Positions 36,095-47,525 of a stretch of 64,000 nucleotides of DNA are shown one piece after another (the first letter of the stretch is position 1; each line of letters starts with the position of its first letter). Where the stretch lies: contig SJOL01009565.1 in assembly GCA_004794785.1 (NCBI GenBank), positions 204,988 to 268,987 on the forward strand, read 5' to 3'. The notes below the pieces were generated by a model. It saw only the letters and a program-made list of their open reading frames with translations, searched no databases and had not been told where the DNA came from. Source of the stretch: Opisthorchis felineus. Lineage: Eukaryota; Platyhelminthes; Trematoda; Opisthorchiida; Opisthorchiidae. The translations under genes and the position numbers were made by a program.

Positions 36095-36200
36095 TTGGGT
36101 GAACTAACTGACGGCTTCGCGAAGTATAATGCTAAGGAAATGAGTACAGTTGCACATGAGAACCGGTATACAGATAAATCCGGAATTTGCATTATACTTT
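36095..36200 (+). CDS. Tentative middle exon of the aspartic-protease homologue
   Basis: The frame reads GELTDGFAKYNAKEMSTVAH and then ENRYTDKSGI, which lines up with the GELTLGG...Y.G...VPV.....W...GI segment at the start of the C-lobe of cathepsin D. It lies between the supported exons and on the same strand. Against it, the conserved GG and W are absent, the only usable acceptor (GGAAAG) gives a reading phase that does not follow directly from the exon ending at 35297, and no clean donor is seen. Confidence 0.35.
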
Positions 36201-38439
36201 TTTGTACTCATTACACATTTGCTATGGTCCGTGAGGACGGTAATTACTTATGGCTGTGTGTAATATCCGAGACATCGAGTAATTGTCTCAATAGAGACTG
36301 TTGTGGGTCCACTGGAGAAGCAGGCTACAAAATCTGATTCGTTGCATGAAGAGGGCAAAAGTGTGAATGTACATTTGCAGAGCCAAAGAATAATTTTTTC
36401 ATTTTTTTTCTATCCGACTTTTCAGTTAGTTAGACTGAGAAGCTATCCCGTGGTTTACTTTTCACAGATAGCTCAATACAGATTAATCGTACAAGTGTTT
36501 TTACTAGGTATCTGACCAGTGAAACCACTGCATGAACCTGTACTCAGTGCCTCTTGCTAGTCCTGCACATTTTGCTGGTTTATTTGAGAGGGAAAGCTTA
36601 TGGTTGTCAAATTGGTGTAAGTGTTACAATTTAGCGTTGGCAGACGTCGCGTGTCACCAATAAACTGTCGTTGATGTGGCGCTTGCATGGACTTGTTCCC
36701 CCTGTTCACCTTTTGTCTTGATTCCCCGGGTGTCCAACGGGTGCAGTTGGCTGCATATGCGGCTCAGTGCAAACAGCATGTAGGGCTGTTCGTTATGTGC
36801 TGCAGTATACCGGTGTAGTTGGCACTGTATGGCAGACAAATACGCAAACGGAAGTCAGCCCATCATACTCCAATTTATCCTCCCGTTTAGAGTCACAGTC
36901 GCCTTATTCTCGAGTCAGTTTTGTTCGTTTGACCTGGATGGAATTCGCTTAAGCACATTTTATTGCACTTCGGATAGGTAATCAACGTTCATTAACCCAA
37001 GGTTTGGGCAACAGTGAGAATTAGGTCAAATGAAATTCCAACACCGTAGTAATCAAAGCGCTACTCACCGCCCATATGGGCCATCTACCTTCCTTCTTCA
37101 AACAAATTGACAGGGCTACATGACAATGGAGCGTCGGTGTTTTCGTCTGGTGCAGCTGTCAATTATGTTACCGAGGACTCATGCCCATAGAGTTACTCGA
37201 ACATTGGAGACGAGGGTATCTGATCCTACCGAATACTCCAAAGTGGGTCGGCAAAAAATCAGTCATGACCTTACTGATTTGCAGCGCTGTTGCTAACAGT
37301 GCATCAACCGATATCAACAACCGCCTGAATGAAGCAGTAAAATATGAGAGACAGTTGAGCGTAGCAAATGGGGCATATATTGATTCATCAGTCAGCCAAT
37401 GTGTCAACCAATTCTGGAGAGATGAATGCCCCTGGTTTACTTCGTCTAGCATTTCCCAAATCAACATAACAGCGCAAGTAGCACATATATACTCAAACCG
37501 TGTTCTTTTGAAAAAACAGTTAGAATTACAGTGCCTGAGGCAGGTGCACAATCACATGTCAGTCTTACTGTGAATAAGTTTCAGGAGATCACTATTTATA
37601 CAACTCGACTTGTAATTTCCAGTTTCATTTCTGGCAACCCTCGCCTAAATGTCGAATTTCAGGCTTAAAAACGAGAACTAGCACCCCCTCTAACCCGCGA
37701 AATTACCAGAAATAAGATGGAAAGCATCAGGTTTAAAGTAATCAAATTAACTACCTTGTTAGGTTCTTTTATTTGCTTAGGATGAGTTCCTTCGGTGTCT
37801 AAAAAAATGTCGTTATATTGAACAGCCGGTATCGTTTCCAAAAGTTGCAGTTCAGAACTTTGCGGTAAGAGCAGAAATATATCATTCCGTGTTTTTCTCG
37901 ATGCGAGGCGCAGCACTCGGTCCCAGTTAAAATCAGAATCGGACAATGAATTTCGTTAGGGTTGATAATTCTGGTCCAGATAAGTGAATCTTCACTGGTT
38001 CACCACATAAATAAGAGCAAAAATATCAGTGGTATCGTCATGGATTGAAGCCGCTTCGAAGCACCTCAGAATGTGTGAAACCTTCAAAAATGTCTCGGGG
38101 TAGAATATTTAAGCGAGACACACTCCAACCAACAACCCTTACATGGATTTTCCAGGCCTTTGAATTCGTGAGATGCCATATACTGTAGTCAGTCATCTAG
38201 TACAGCTGACGTGTGCAGAATAGATACGACAGAGTGCTGATCAAGTGTGATAAACGACCGATGAAGAGAGGGATGGAAATTAATTGAGAATGACAGTGTA
38301 CTATTGTATGCTTTGGGTGTTGCACAAGTGTAAGTACTGAGGCGTTCGATCCTGGCTGAAATTTATCTGTCCTCCTGACGTAAACAACAGGTAGACACAA
38401 CCAATCGGCTGATAGATTTGTGGAGAATCTAATCTACCC
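36201..38439. other. Large-intron or intergenic sequence, nothing recognised
   Basis: Includes a region open on both strands at 37168-37573 (127 and 130 codons), with no known domain on either strand. Confidence 0.4.
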
Positions 38440-38790
38440 GAAAATGCATGAAACCCACTGAACCCACTGGTTCATTCGCATGGTTATCCCCAGTGAGAAC
38501 GAAATGCCTGCTATATAGACGCTGAGACGGCTGAGAACTTGCTGAGAACTCTTCGATGGCAATTTTACGAGTAGTGTGTTATGTGTGTACAATGTATTGC
38601 GATATTTCGAATATCTTACCAAGGGAGAAATGGGAGGGCCTGGTGTAGCACATTCAGCTGAAGAACACCATAAATGCGAGATTAAGCTGGGAGTTAGTTG
38701 TCTCCCGTGAAAACCAAACTGGTATACAAATGAGTGCACTTGTCGAAGTACCTGCTGCTTCTGAGGACCTACCACATTCTAACCTGATAG
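38440..38790 (+). mobile_element. Body of the hammerhead-bearing repeat (copy G)
   Basis: It contains GTATTGCGATATTTCGAATA, GGCCTGGTGTAGCACATTCA and GTGAAAACCAAACTGGTATA, in the same order as the bodies at 9.9 and 62.0 kb. The hairpin preceding it is decayed: only a diverged right arm ending ACGAGTAG remains near 38550-38575. Confidence 0.6.
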
Positions 38791-41382
38791 TTCATTCCAA
38801 CTAATATAGAAGATAGGTAAAAGAAACTGTAGGCAATTGTCCAGCTATATTTTGTTTGTCGGTACAACCTAACTGGGCTACTTGCTTGAACGGTCTCGGC
38901 AAGAGTGCAAGACGGTTCCATGAAGCGAGAGAGCACCTGTGTCCTCATGGACAGTGAACTTGTGAGTAGCCCAGTGTGGTGTCCGTGGCGCCAAAGTAGA
39001 GGGGAGTGAAAATCTGCCGGGGACTATGTAAACTTTTCTTGCATGATATGGTTACATGACAACGGGCACGGACCCCAGTTGCTCATGTATCATCGAGGTA
39101 CTAGCGTTATGTGTTCTTTAGGTTTCGGCACCATACCGCACCTTTCTCAACACAGTAGCACGCTACCGCTACCGCCAGCCACTCTTTGGGATTTCGTAAA
39201 CTCGTCAGTGGATAATCTGGTGGTATCTTACTAACTCTACTGTTTTTCATTTCACCATCCCTAGGATGCCAATGTTAGGCAGAATTGTACAAACTTACTC
39301 CGGGTGGTTGCGTCTAGCAGATATACCGGTCAATATGCTATCATATTTCAAGCCCCGCTTGCTTCGGCCATCTTGACTGCTCTAGCATAACGTGGGTCAT
39401 AACTGCATGGGAATCACGGGGTCCCCCGCCAATAACTGCGCGCAGCACACTATAAGTTTCTCTTCAGTATAGACGTGAAGGCTGAGGATACCAGGCTCCG
39501 CTTAAGGGTGACACCAGTTTACTCACGGCTACTCTGTGCATGTTGTGGGACAGTTGGTCTGGGAATCAGCATAACCACTAGTGCAATACTGGAATTCACT
39601 GATGCTTTAAGAGTTCATGCACTGACCACTGCGTTTAGCCAGAATCGCTGCATCCGATTGTTTAATTTCATCAGCCGCATTTCTGGACCTCATCTTGGGA
39701 CCAAGGGTGATAAAAATCAAACACCCGACTGACTGTAGACAGAGGGGTCCGAAATCTTGGTAGTGATGAATTTTTTTGTTCTCCTTTTCTTGGTTTTTCA
39801 TGCAGGGGTGGTCTTCTGACTCAATACAAAAGGCATGGTGGCTATTCAGATTTTGTTGATTCTTGTCAGTTTTAGACAATATTACCGGTTCCTTTTCAAA
39901 GTAAGCTAACTATGACTGAGGTGCATCAGACGGCCGGAAGTATAGCTGCATAAAACTCGTACATCCTAAACATTTGTCCGGGTTAATTACTGGAATGTTT
40001 TGAAGTTCAGATTGGTAGCGCTCACTTTGACTCATTGGACGTATATTCGGTGCTCTTTTGAAATTATGGATCACCAAAGATGGCAATGAATTTCTCAGTG
40101 GTATTCCAAACATTTCAGACGATAAAAGTCACTTGGCGGTTTAGGCTCTGCTTCTATGGTTGTAAGGATACCGGTATTTGAGTACCGGCTGCGGCACTAA
40201 ATGACGCAGGCCACCCGTCTGCCCTGAAACTGACCCAAATGAACATCTTTCTTGTTTGACAACCAACCTATTTTTTCTTGACTCTATGCCCCGCGAAGAG
40301 TGATTAAATTCTTCCTGGCATGCTTTCTAAACAGCATTTATAGTGCTGGACTGTGGAGTTCCTTTCCGCACCGGCAATCCCAGTCATCCTCCGTAAACAC
40401 AAATGCTGCGATGACACTCCAGGGAAAACACTCGTGCCCAACTAATTCTTGCTATGCTCTATTCTATTACCTGATAGTAATGACAATCCGGAACTGGCAA
40501 CTGGACACATGACATTCGGCGGTCTATGTGGTGATTGCCACAAATCCGAATTCTCGGACTTTCGTTTGACTACGCCCGAACGGTGGTGCATGGATTTTGA
40601 AAGGTGAGCCAAGGGGTATATGTATTCCACAAGGTAATTACCAGTTGCACATGAAAAAGAATAGCCAGACTTGCAAGTCTGACCAGAGTGATTGCTTATC
40701 AGACCTGATGCACGCTAGATTCAGAAGCTGCGGAAAATAGCACTGTCTTTGTTTGTTTGAAGTAAAACCGGCTTCCATAACAGCTTGGTCATTAGATTCT
40801 AAGCCACCATTGCAATCATTCTAAATGCGCACGCCTACAAAAGCTGGGTACATTTCAACGTGAACAAAGCCAAAGTAAGCTCTATCTCTGTCGGAGGATA
40901 GTAGAAATTAATAAACTAACGAGCTCAGTCAAGTTTTTAATCTTCGAATTCCGGAGATGATACCTTCGAGACGGTCTTTTTTTAAATAAGTTTTTAATGC
41001 CGTGTGTTCTGATGGAGGACACGCATCCCCAACTTTATGGTGGATTAAATGCCAAGGCTAGCTGAATTCGGAAAGCAGTTTTCAATGGGTAGTGACCAAC
41101 ACTCAACAAATACTCAACTTCCTTGAGAATGACCAGATGTGTAGCGCGAAGGAAGGCAATCCTTTCGAAAGGAGGGTGATAATCCTAACTTCATTCAACG
41201 AAGATTTTCTGCCAATAGTGATTACGTTTCATGCCAACGAGCGGTGTCGTTGGCGTAGCTATCGTAGTGCCTCTACTCAAAAAGTTATAAAAACGTCTGC
41301 TTTGAGAAAGCCATCGGGTAATCTTTCATAATAGTAGGTAAATTTAGCTTATTAATGACTACTAATTCTCATGACAGAACAC
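38791..41382. other. Nothing recognised
   Basis: Short open frames only, without motifs. Confidence 0.4.
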
Positions 41383-41500
41383 ACTACTCATAAGGTTGCC
41401 GAAAATTCTCCGACCATCCACGACCGATTTAGCCATTCTTTGGACTCGTCAGATGAGCGCAGTCTTCGGGTTTCTGTAGCTTTATGTTCTACTTGAATAC
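41383..41500 (-). ncRNA. Hammerhead-like ribozyme hairpin, copy C
   Basis: The core lies at 41416-41458 on the - strand: stem I GCTCAT/GTGGAT (imperfect), an intact first box CTGACGA (the seventh position is free in hammerheads), stem II GTCCAAAGAATGGC, TAAA instead of GAAA, TCGG, TC. The arms GTAGAACATAAAG and CAACCTTATGAGTAG close the hairpin. Loss of the G in GAAA should inactivate it. Segment lengths are identical to copies A and B. Confidence 0.6.
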
Positions 41501-44323
41501 CAAGTTATACGCAAGTAACAAAGCCCCTTTCATCTGCAAATTAGGTTTTTGCTAACCAGACATCCAACTGAATCTCTTGTTTATAGATTTCTTCAACTGA
41601 ATCTAATGCATGTAGGTCCCTCTTGTTTTGGCTTTTGTGGAATGTTCCCTTAGCAGAGTACACTACGCAAGAATGGTAAAGCCAATAATGAGCTTTTGAT
41701 GAGTTTTCGCTACAGTAAAGGCAGTGGGTCCTGCCTAGAGAGCACACTGCTACTTTTTGAGTAGTGGGGCAAATGAAGCACGAAGCAGCCTTTATGTAGC
41801 AAATTCAGTCGAAGAATGTCGTAAACGGTAGACTCAATTGAGCCTCTGGCAAATAACAAATTAATTTTTATTTAAATGAGTTTGAAAGTGAGCGTGTTCC
41901 TCTACCAGTTCCTTCCTTCTTTATTTTAGCGGTTGAATAATTTTCCATTTTTTCCCACTTTGTATGTATACTCTAATTTAAGTGAGACAGTTCAACAGAC
42001 TGTTTCGCTCTCCTCCTCACAACACTATTTTTTCCGCCTCTTTTAGTCATACCAGATTGACTCAGTGTCAGTCTATGATAAACTTAACCGGGCCACACAT
42101 GACATCCAGTACAAAATTTGACACACATTATATGAATAATAATATGACCTTGATAAGGGTGTGGTAACAAATGGGTAAGCCGACACTGGCACCCCAATAA
42201 TGTCACATAAACTGAAGAAGTAATCTGGAGAAAGCTTTTATAAGATCCCGCGTGCTACCCGCACAGTGTTCATGGTTCTATGCGGGAAAACGCAGTTAGT
42301 AGCAGGACATATTTGCGGTAAATGGTGAGGACCGGTGACCGGAGGAACCCGCAACCAAACTTGACAAATTCATCTTCTGGGTCCGAACCCGGACCAAACA
42401 GAACTAAGCGTATGTTTAGTTGTTGGTCATTTCGCCGAACTTGTCAGTTAAACTGCACGCGTTTCATCACTAGCCGAAGTGATACCGCCAGCGCGGGTTT
42501 GAGTGGGTTGATAGGGCAAACAGAATGACAAACTAGCAACGCACCCGAGCTACTTATATTCCGCAACATTGCCAACTAACCATATGTTTCATAATTGACA
42601 TCCTCAGAACCAAGGCTGGTATGCCCCATAGTTGTCAGGTGCTTCTATGACAAATTCCAATGGATGAGTTGGACGGAGAAATCAGTTTTCATGAGAATTT
42701 AGCTAATGTCGTTATTAAACTAAAAGCAGCAGGAAATTCTACTAGTCAGTTAATATTGGGAAGTCACATTTTCCAAATTAATCGCTGTGGGGTTCAGGAC
42801 AATTGGTTCTTACTGTAATGAGCATGCAAAAACCGTCGGATAAATGGGGCTTTATGTGACTGACCTAGCTGAAAAGTCTACACGGATTAGAATTTGAAAT
42901 CCTGGTAAGATGCCCGCGACTATTGATTGGCGGACTGGAATGCCGAAGACAGAAATATACCCGTCAGACTGACTTGATGCGAACAGTCAGTAATAAAAAG
43001 TTACCAGTCTGGAAAGGGCAGATTTGAACATTTGTCCCCACTACTCTGTTAACAATGGTTCACCAAAAATGAACGACTTCGTTCGAATTTTCGGACCTTT
43101 TAATATGGTGATCAGTAGGTAAGTAGTCCATCTGAGAGCACTTCGAGAGATGGTTACAACAAACGACATGGACATGGTTCATAATTCACTGGAAACGGCT
43201 TAGAACGATTTCTTGCTAAGTGGGTAGTTAATTTTGTTCAGCTGCCTTGATACCGAAAGCATTCCGGATATGCAATCGAAACCAACCTGTAAACAGACCC
43301 ACTGCGTAGGCGTGTTACTGTGACGTTTGACCAATTGCACAGTAGTGACGCTGACTCCAGGTGGCTTGAAGATACGGGATTGTATTGATCACAATACACA
43401 CTGAGCAATAATGGACACACATGCACTTGTTCCATGTAATTAGCACCGTCACGCGTGTTTCAAAATTACCCATCATCCCGCCGTATAATTTTACAAGTCC
43501 ACCGCGAAGCATATGCAGTCTGGATGGCTTATGTGAAGGACAAACGCCTTCCACAGACGCCTGTAAGACTAATTAATTAAGGTTTTAAAAAACTCGCTTT
43601 TTCATACTGGTTCCATGATGCCAGTTTTTGGCATGCCACTTCTTGAAACCGCAGTACAGTGAATAACCTATAAAGAGTTCACCGGAAAGTCTGGTTAAGA
43701 TATCCATTTTCGCAGGTCTGTCAAATTATTTAAAAGGAAGCTGACTAAAAGAGGTCGTGGTAGGGGGACGTTCCTGCATTTTGAGTGTGTTTTAAGAAAA
43801 CAACAGTTTTTATAACTAATCGCATTGAACCCACTTGTCTACTGAGCTTCCGGGTGAAAAGTGCCGTCCTGACACGCGGCCTCAAGAAAGAATTCCAGTG
43901 AAATGGTTAGGTTCCAATTTCGCTGTATGCTCTACACTAGTACATGTCTAGTACTGTCTTTGAAAGCCAAAAGCCCTTGGCCGTATCAAAACCATGACTG
44001 TATGGGGAGGAAAAAGTAATAATTGGTCTGATTTTCGGAAAAATAACGAAGTTGGAATCACTACAGTTTGAGGCACTAGTAGAAGATAGTAAGGTCTATA
44101 CTTTTGGCGAAAAATTACAAAAGCCTCCGTCCTTACAAAGTGACATACACTTCAACTTATTACTGGCCAGAATTTGTTGGACGACTTTCTTCTGATTGCT
44201 TGTTCACGGTGCTGACTTTGCCACTGTTCTCATCAACAGCCTTGTCATCACACGTTAAGGACGTTAGGAGATGCCCGTTCTAATTTTTTTGCCTTATTTT
44301 ACGGATGTCCCATTACCATTTAG
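41501..44323. other. Nothing recognised
   Basis: A possible body fragment of the hammerhead-bearing repeat lies near 41770-41830. Otherwise only short open frames. Confidence 0.4.
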
Positions 44324-44564
44324 TCTCCGAATTGGGGTTAAACTGCTTCACGGAGGAAGTATGACCGCATGCATGGACATTCGGCAAGCGTTTATCCGTG
44401 GGCCGAGTCAACTGACCGATGCAATTAATCAACAGCTACTGGGAGGGCAATATGTCGAAGGAGTATACCAAGTACCATGCAGTAAACGTGATTCTTATCC
44501 ACCGGTTACTTTCGTGTCTGGACGATATAGACTCACCTTGACATGGAGACAATACATCATAAAG

Positions 44565-47367
44565 GTGAGTGCAAAGATTGTCAAAATCATCAAATCCAGC
44601 GACTGACACTGCTGTTCAAAACGAGTGTGAGAAAGTTATTGGTGTTATGCAGTGCATTTCGGTGCTCCTTGAAGCATACCCAGCATATAGTAATCGCCGG
44701 ATGCTGGTGAGCATAAGGACTCTTCTTGAGTTCCTTAGTGACCAAAGTCCAAGAACCTAACATATTAAGATTGTGGCTTGTCGGTAAGCACAAATCAAAT
44801 GTAGAAACTTATTCCTCAGTTTTTAAGATGCATGTGAAAGGCGATGGCTGCCGGGTGGTCGAAATTTTTAATATAGAAGCAATTATCATACACTTATTCC
44901 AGTTTATTTTTATATAGGCTTGCATTCAGTCGTGATCAACTGGCTGTAGAAACCTTTGCAGAATGATTGCGATGCGGCTTGCGAGTTTGACAACCCATTA
45001 AACCACACTACAGTAGGGAACGCAAAAAAAGCATACATATATCCTCCTTCCGTCTTGGTTGTTTTGCTGTGCTAAGACTGGAGTAGCAGTCCTGACTCAA
45101 AATAAGCTAATCTCGTATTAGTATGAGATATATGGAATGATTTTGTGTTTGAAATAATGTCATTCTATTTTGTGTTATCCCAAAGACTGGTGCAGCCTCT
45201 CACGAATTGCTGGTTTTAACCGTGCTGCTGAAGTTAATGCATACGGACCGACAGGGCTATAGTTTTGACTTCACTATGGCCTGGCAGTCCCTCGGTTTGC
45301 AGCCGGGTTCCTACATGGGCCCCACTACGACACGGCTAGCGTCAATTTGCTGTAAGGTGGGTTCGCACACCACGAGGAAAACATAGGTCCTTGTTCAGTT
45401 GGTGTGATAGAAATGGAGTATGAACTGGAGTACGAAACTATGCTATCTTGAGTTCGCACTTAAGCATACAGAGGCAAGAGAAGTATACTCTAGCAAACTT
45501 CAGGCAGGACAAGGTGGGTGGTTAGGTAAAGCCCTGCCTGCTTCCTTGTTGCCTTGATCTTGTTAAACGAAGGCTAGGACGCATCCCCGAACAAAACTGT
45601 GCAATACAAGGAAAGTGGATCGTACAAAATTCTCCATGTTGCTTCACGTTTGTTTCCGTAATATGCTGTTGATTTTGCCTCATTTGAAGGAGCAAATCAG
45701 AACAGTATCAAGTTTTACCCATCGTTCCATAAGAGAAAGTCGCTGTAAAGTAAAAAAATGGTAGCATCGGGAATCTATGATATACTTTCACCCAACATTA
45801 GGAGTGCTAAATTGGGAATGTGTTACAGAATAGAATTGGAGGCACCATTTCTCCACAAGTTTAACGGGCACCATTTCCGGAGACCTATCATTTAGCATAA
45901 AAATCACAGCCGCAAAGGCTAACCGGGCTACTCTCCAGGTAATTAATGACCTATCAAAACCCTAATTCCCTAGCAGTCCTCTTTCTTAAAGGCAAAATTC
46001 GACCTCGTCTAGCCGTCTGACTTATGACGTTGTTTACAGAATAAATTCGCTTGTTCCAGCCGTACAGCTGTGGACACCTAAGGACGAAATGTGGGTTCGG
46101 ACAGTGCTAATTACACCATCCGTTTATTCTCAAATTCCCGGTCGGAAGCACACTAACTAGTGGAATTTACATTTTAAATACAAATATCCTCATCAAGTAC
46201 AATCCACTAGAATTTTGTTTGAAAAGGGCTGAATCCCACGTCACTCTTGAGGCCACATCTCACCGGATCACACGATGTAGATCGCACGAATGAGGGATGG
46301 TAAAACTATGTTCTAAGTGAGTTAGTTGCGCGACTGATCAGCTGCACTTGGCCGAATGGATGGCTTTCGGCCACTAACATTAAGGTCACGAGATTGCATA
46401 AAATCAATGCTTGATAAGATGTTGATTAATCTCTATATAGATGAGATCGTCGTATGAAGCTTCCTGTCGTTTTGCTAGAGTGAGGCATCGTTCTCAAAGA
46501 AGGGGTTAGTTGAATCGTTTCAACGACCTTCAGCCTCCAGAACTGATTTGCAGCTTGCAGCGGAGACTATGTAGACCCCCCACATGGCTGGCGTGGTGTT
46601 GTTAAGTTCATACCATATCACATTAAAAACAGATATACTGGCTACCTAGTTTGGAGAGTTACTTCTGAGTGCGCTTCACGTTCCCAGAATCCATAATTCA
46701 TCCAAATTCATCCATAACTTGTGCTAGATTCCAGGCACGTGTAACGGAGTGAATCAGCGGAGTTACTTGTTTTGTTGATACTACCAATGACAGAATCCGA
46801 AAAAGCCGTTTAGCATGCTTCCAAACCGATGACTGCAACATCTTACAGGGACAATGAAAACCCCGGGTAGATGCACTTGTCCGTCCCCAAAGTGCATATT
46901 GTGTACATCCAGCAAACCGAGGGCCAGTCCAGTCTAAGCAAGAAGGCGATCGACTTTTACTGTTTCCAGCTGAAAGGCCAATCCTTCTTCCAGCTTCTTG
47001 GTTGCAGGCGGGATTTTGAACTTTTAATCTGGATGTGATACTGCAAGTAAAATCAGTCTGCGCTGAAAATCTAGAAAGCACACTGCAGGTGCTCCTTTTT
47101 GTTGGGACTCAACAGCAGTGCACACCTCATGAATATCTAGGAACTCGGATGGTGTTTGTTCCTGAATGACATAAATTTAGGCCACAATTGGCTGCTCAAC
47201 AATGTGGTAAACTTGCACCGCCACTCATCCGTAGATAACGCAGTTCGCATCATTTGCTGACTGACTCACGCAAGTTGCACCACCTAGTGACTGCCTCCTC
47301 AAGTGATGACTTGTGACGACTTGTGAAGCAGCTTTCTCTTCCGATTAGAATACACCTATTTTATGGC
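44565..47367. other. Intergenic or intron, nothing recognised
   Basis: The last exon of an aspartic protease (ILGDVF-RxYYTxFD block) was looked for here and not found. A 127-codon frame at 46698-47081 (-) has no known domain. Confidence 0.4.
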
Positions 47368-47525
47368 TAATCATCCACTGGTGCTATAATGTTGTATTGC
47401 TTGGCTACTAACTTGATGGTCCCGGGTTCTAATCTCTATGGGAGTTCGCGAGATGCGCACCAACGATTACTCCAAACAAGGAAAAAAAAGTGTCTAGATT
47501 TTCAGCGTAAATTGGCCCTACTCGC
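47368..47525 (+). mobile_element. tRNA-derived SINE
   Basis: The head has TGGTGCTATAATGTTG at the A-box position and CCCGGGTTCTAATC as a good B box. The body follows: GCGCACCAACGATTACTCC, an A-rich stretch, then TTTTCAGCGTAAATTGGC. Same layout as 6700-6935. Confidence 0.65.

Larger units (their letters stand above)
34688..44564 (+). pseudogene. Aspartic protease (A1, cathepsin D-like) homologue, catalytic motifs lost
   Basis: Exon 34688-35057 (acceptor TTGCAG, donor GTAAGC) encodes the N-lobe: MYVCTVVHLGTYNQVFEVLL, then DTNSDISWVPS in place of DTGSS-LWVPS. After a 40-bp intron, exon 35098-35297 (donor GTAAGT) gives IADVCMDEFKFGIVT and GVDGVLGLSRK, the region between the lobes. Exon 44324-44564 (donor GTGAGT) gives ACMDIRQAFIRGP, aligned with AIVDTGTSLIAGP, then YQVPCSKRD, VTFVSGRYRLTLTWRQYIIK. 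Each catalytic Asp is kept but the Gly of both DTG triads is lost, and the flap Tyr-Gly is missing. Frames and splice sites are intact, so this may be an expressed pseudo-enzyme. First and last exons were not found. Confidence 0.65.

Noticed and set aside
37168..37573. Overlapping 127- and 130-codon frames on both strands
   Set aside because: Neither strand shows a known motif, and open frames on both strands at once suggest base composition rather than coding.
44565..45200. Last exon of the aspartic-protease homologue right after 44564
   Set aside because: No ILGD or FD-x-RVGFA-like block found in any + frame. Position of the final exon remains unknown.
46698..47081. 127-codon frame on the - strand
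   Set aside because: Low-complexity-free but unrecognisable, with no start or splice context.
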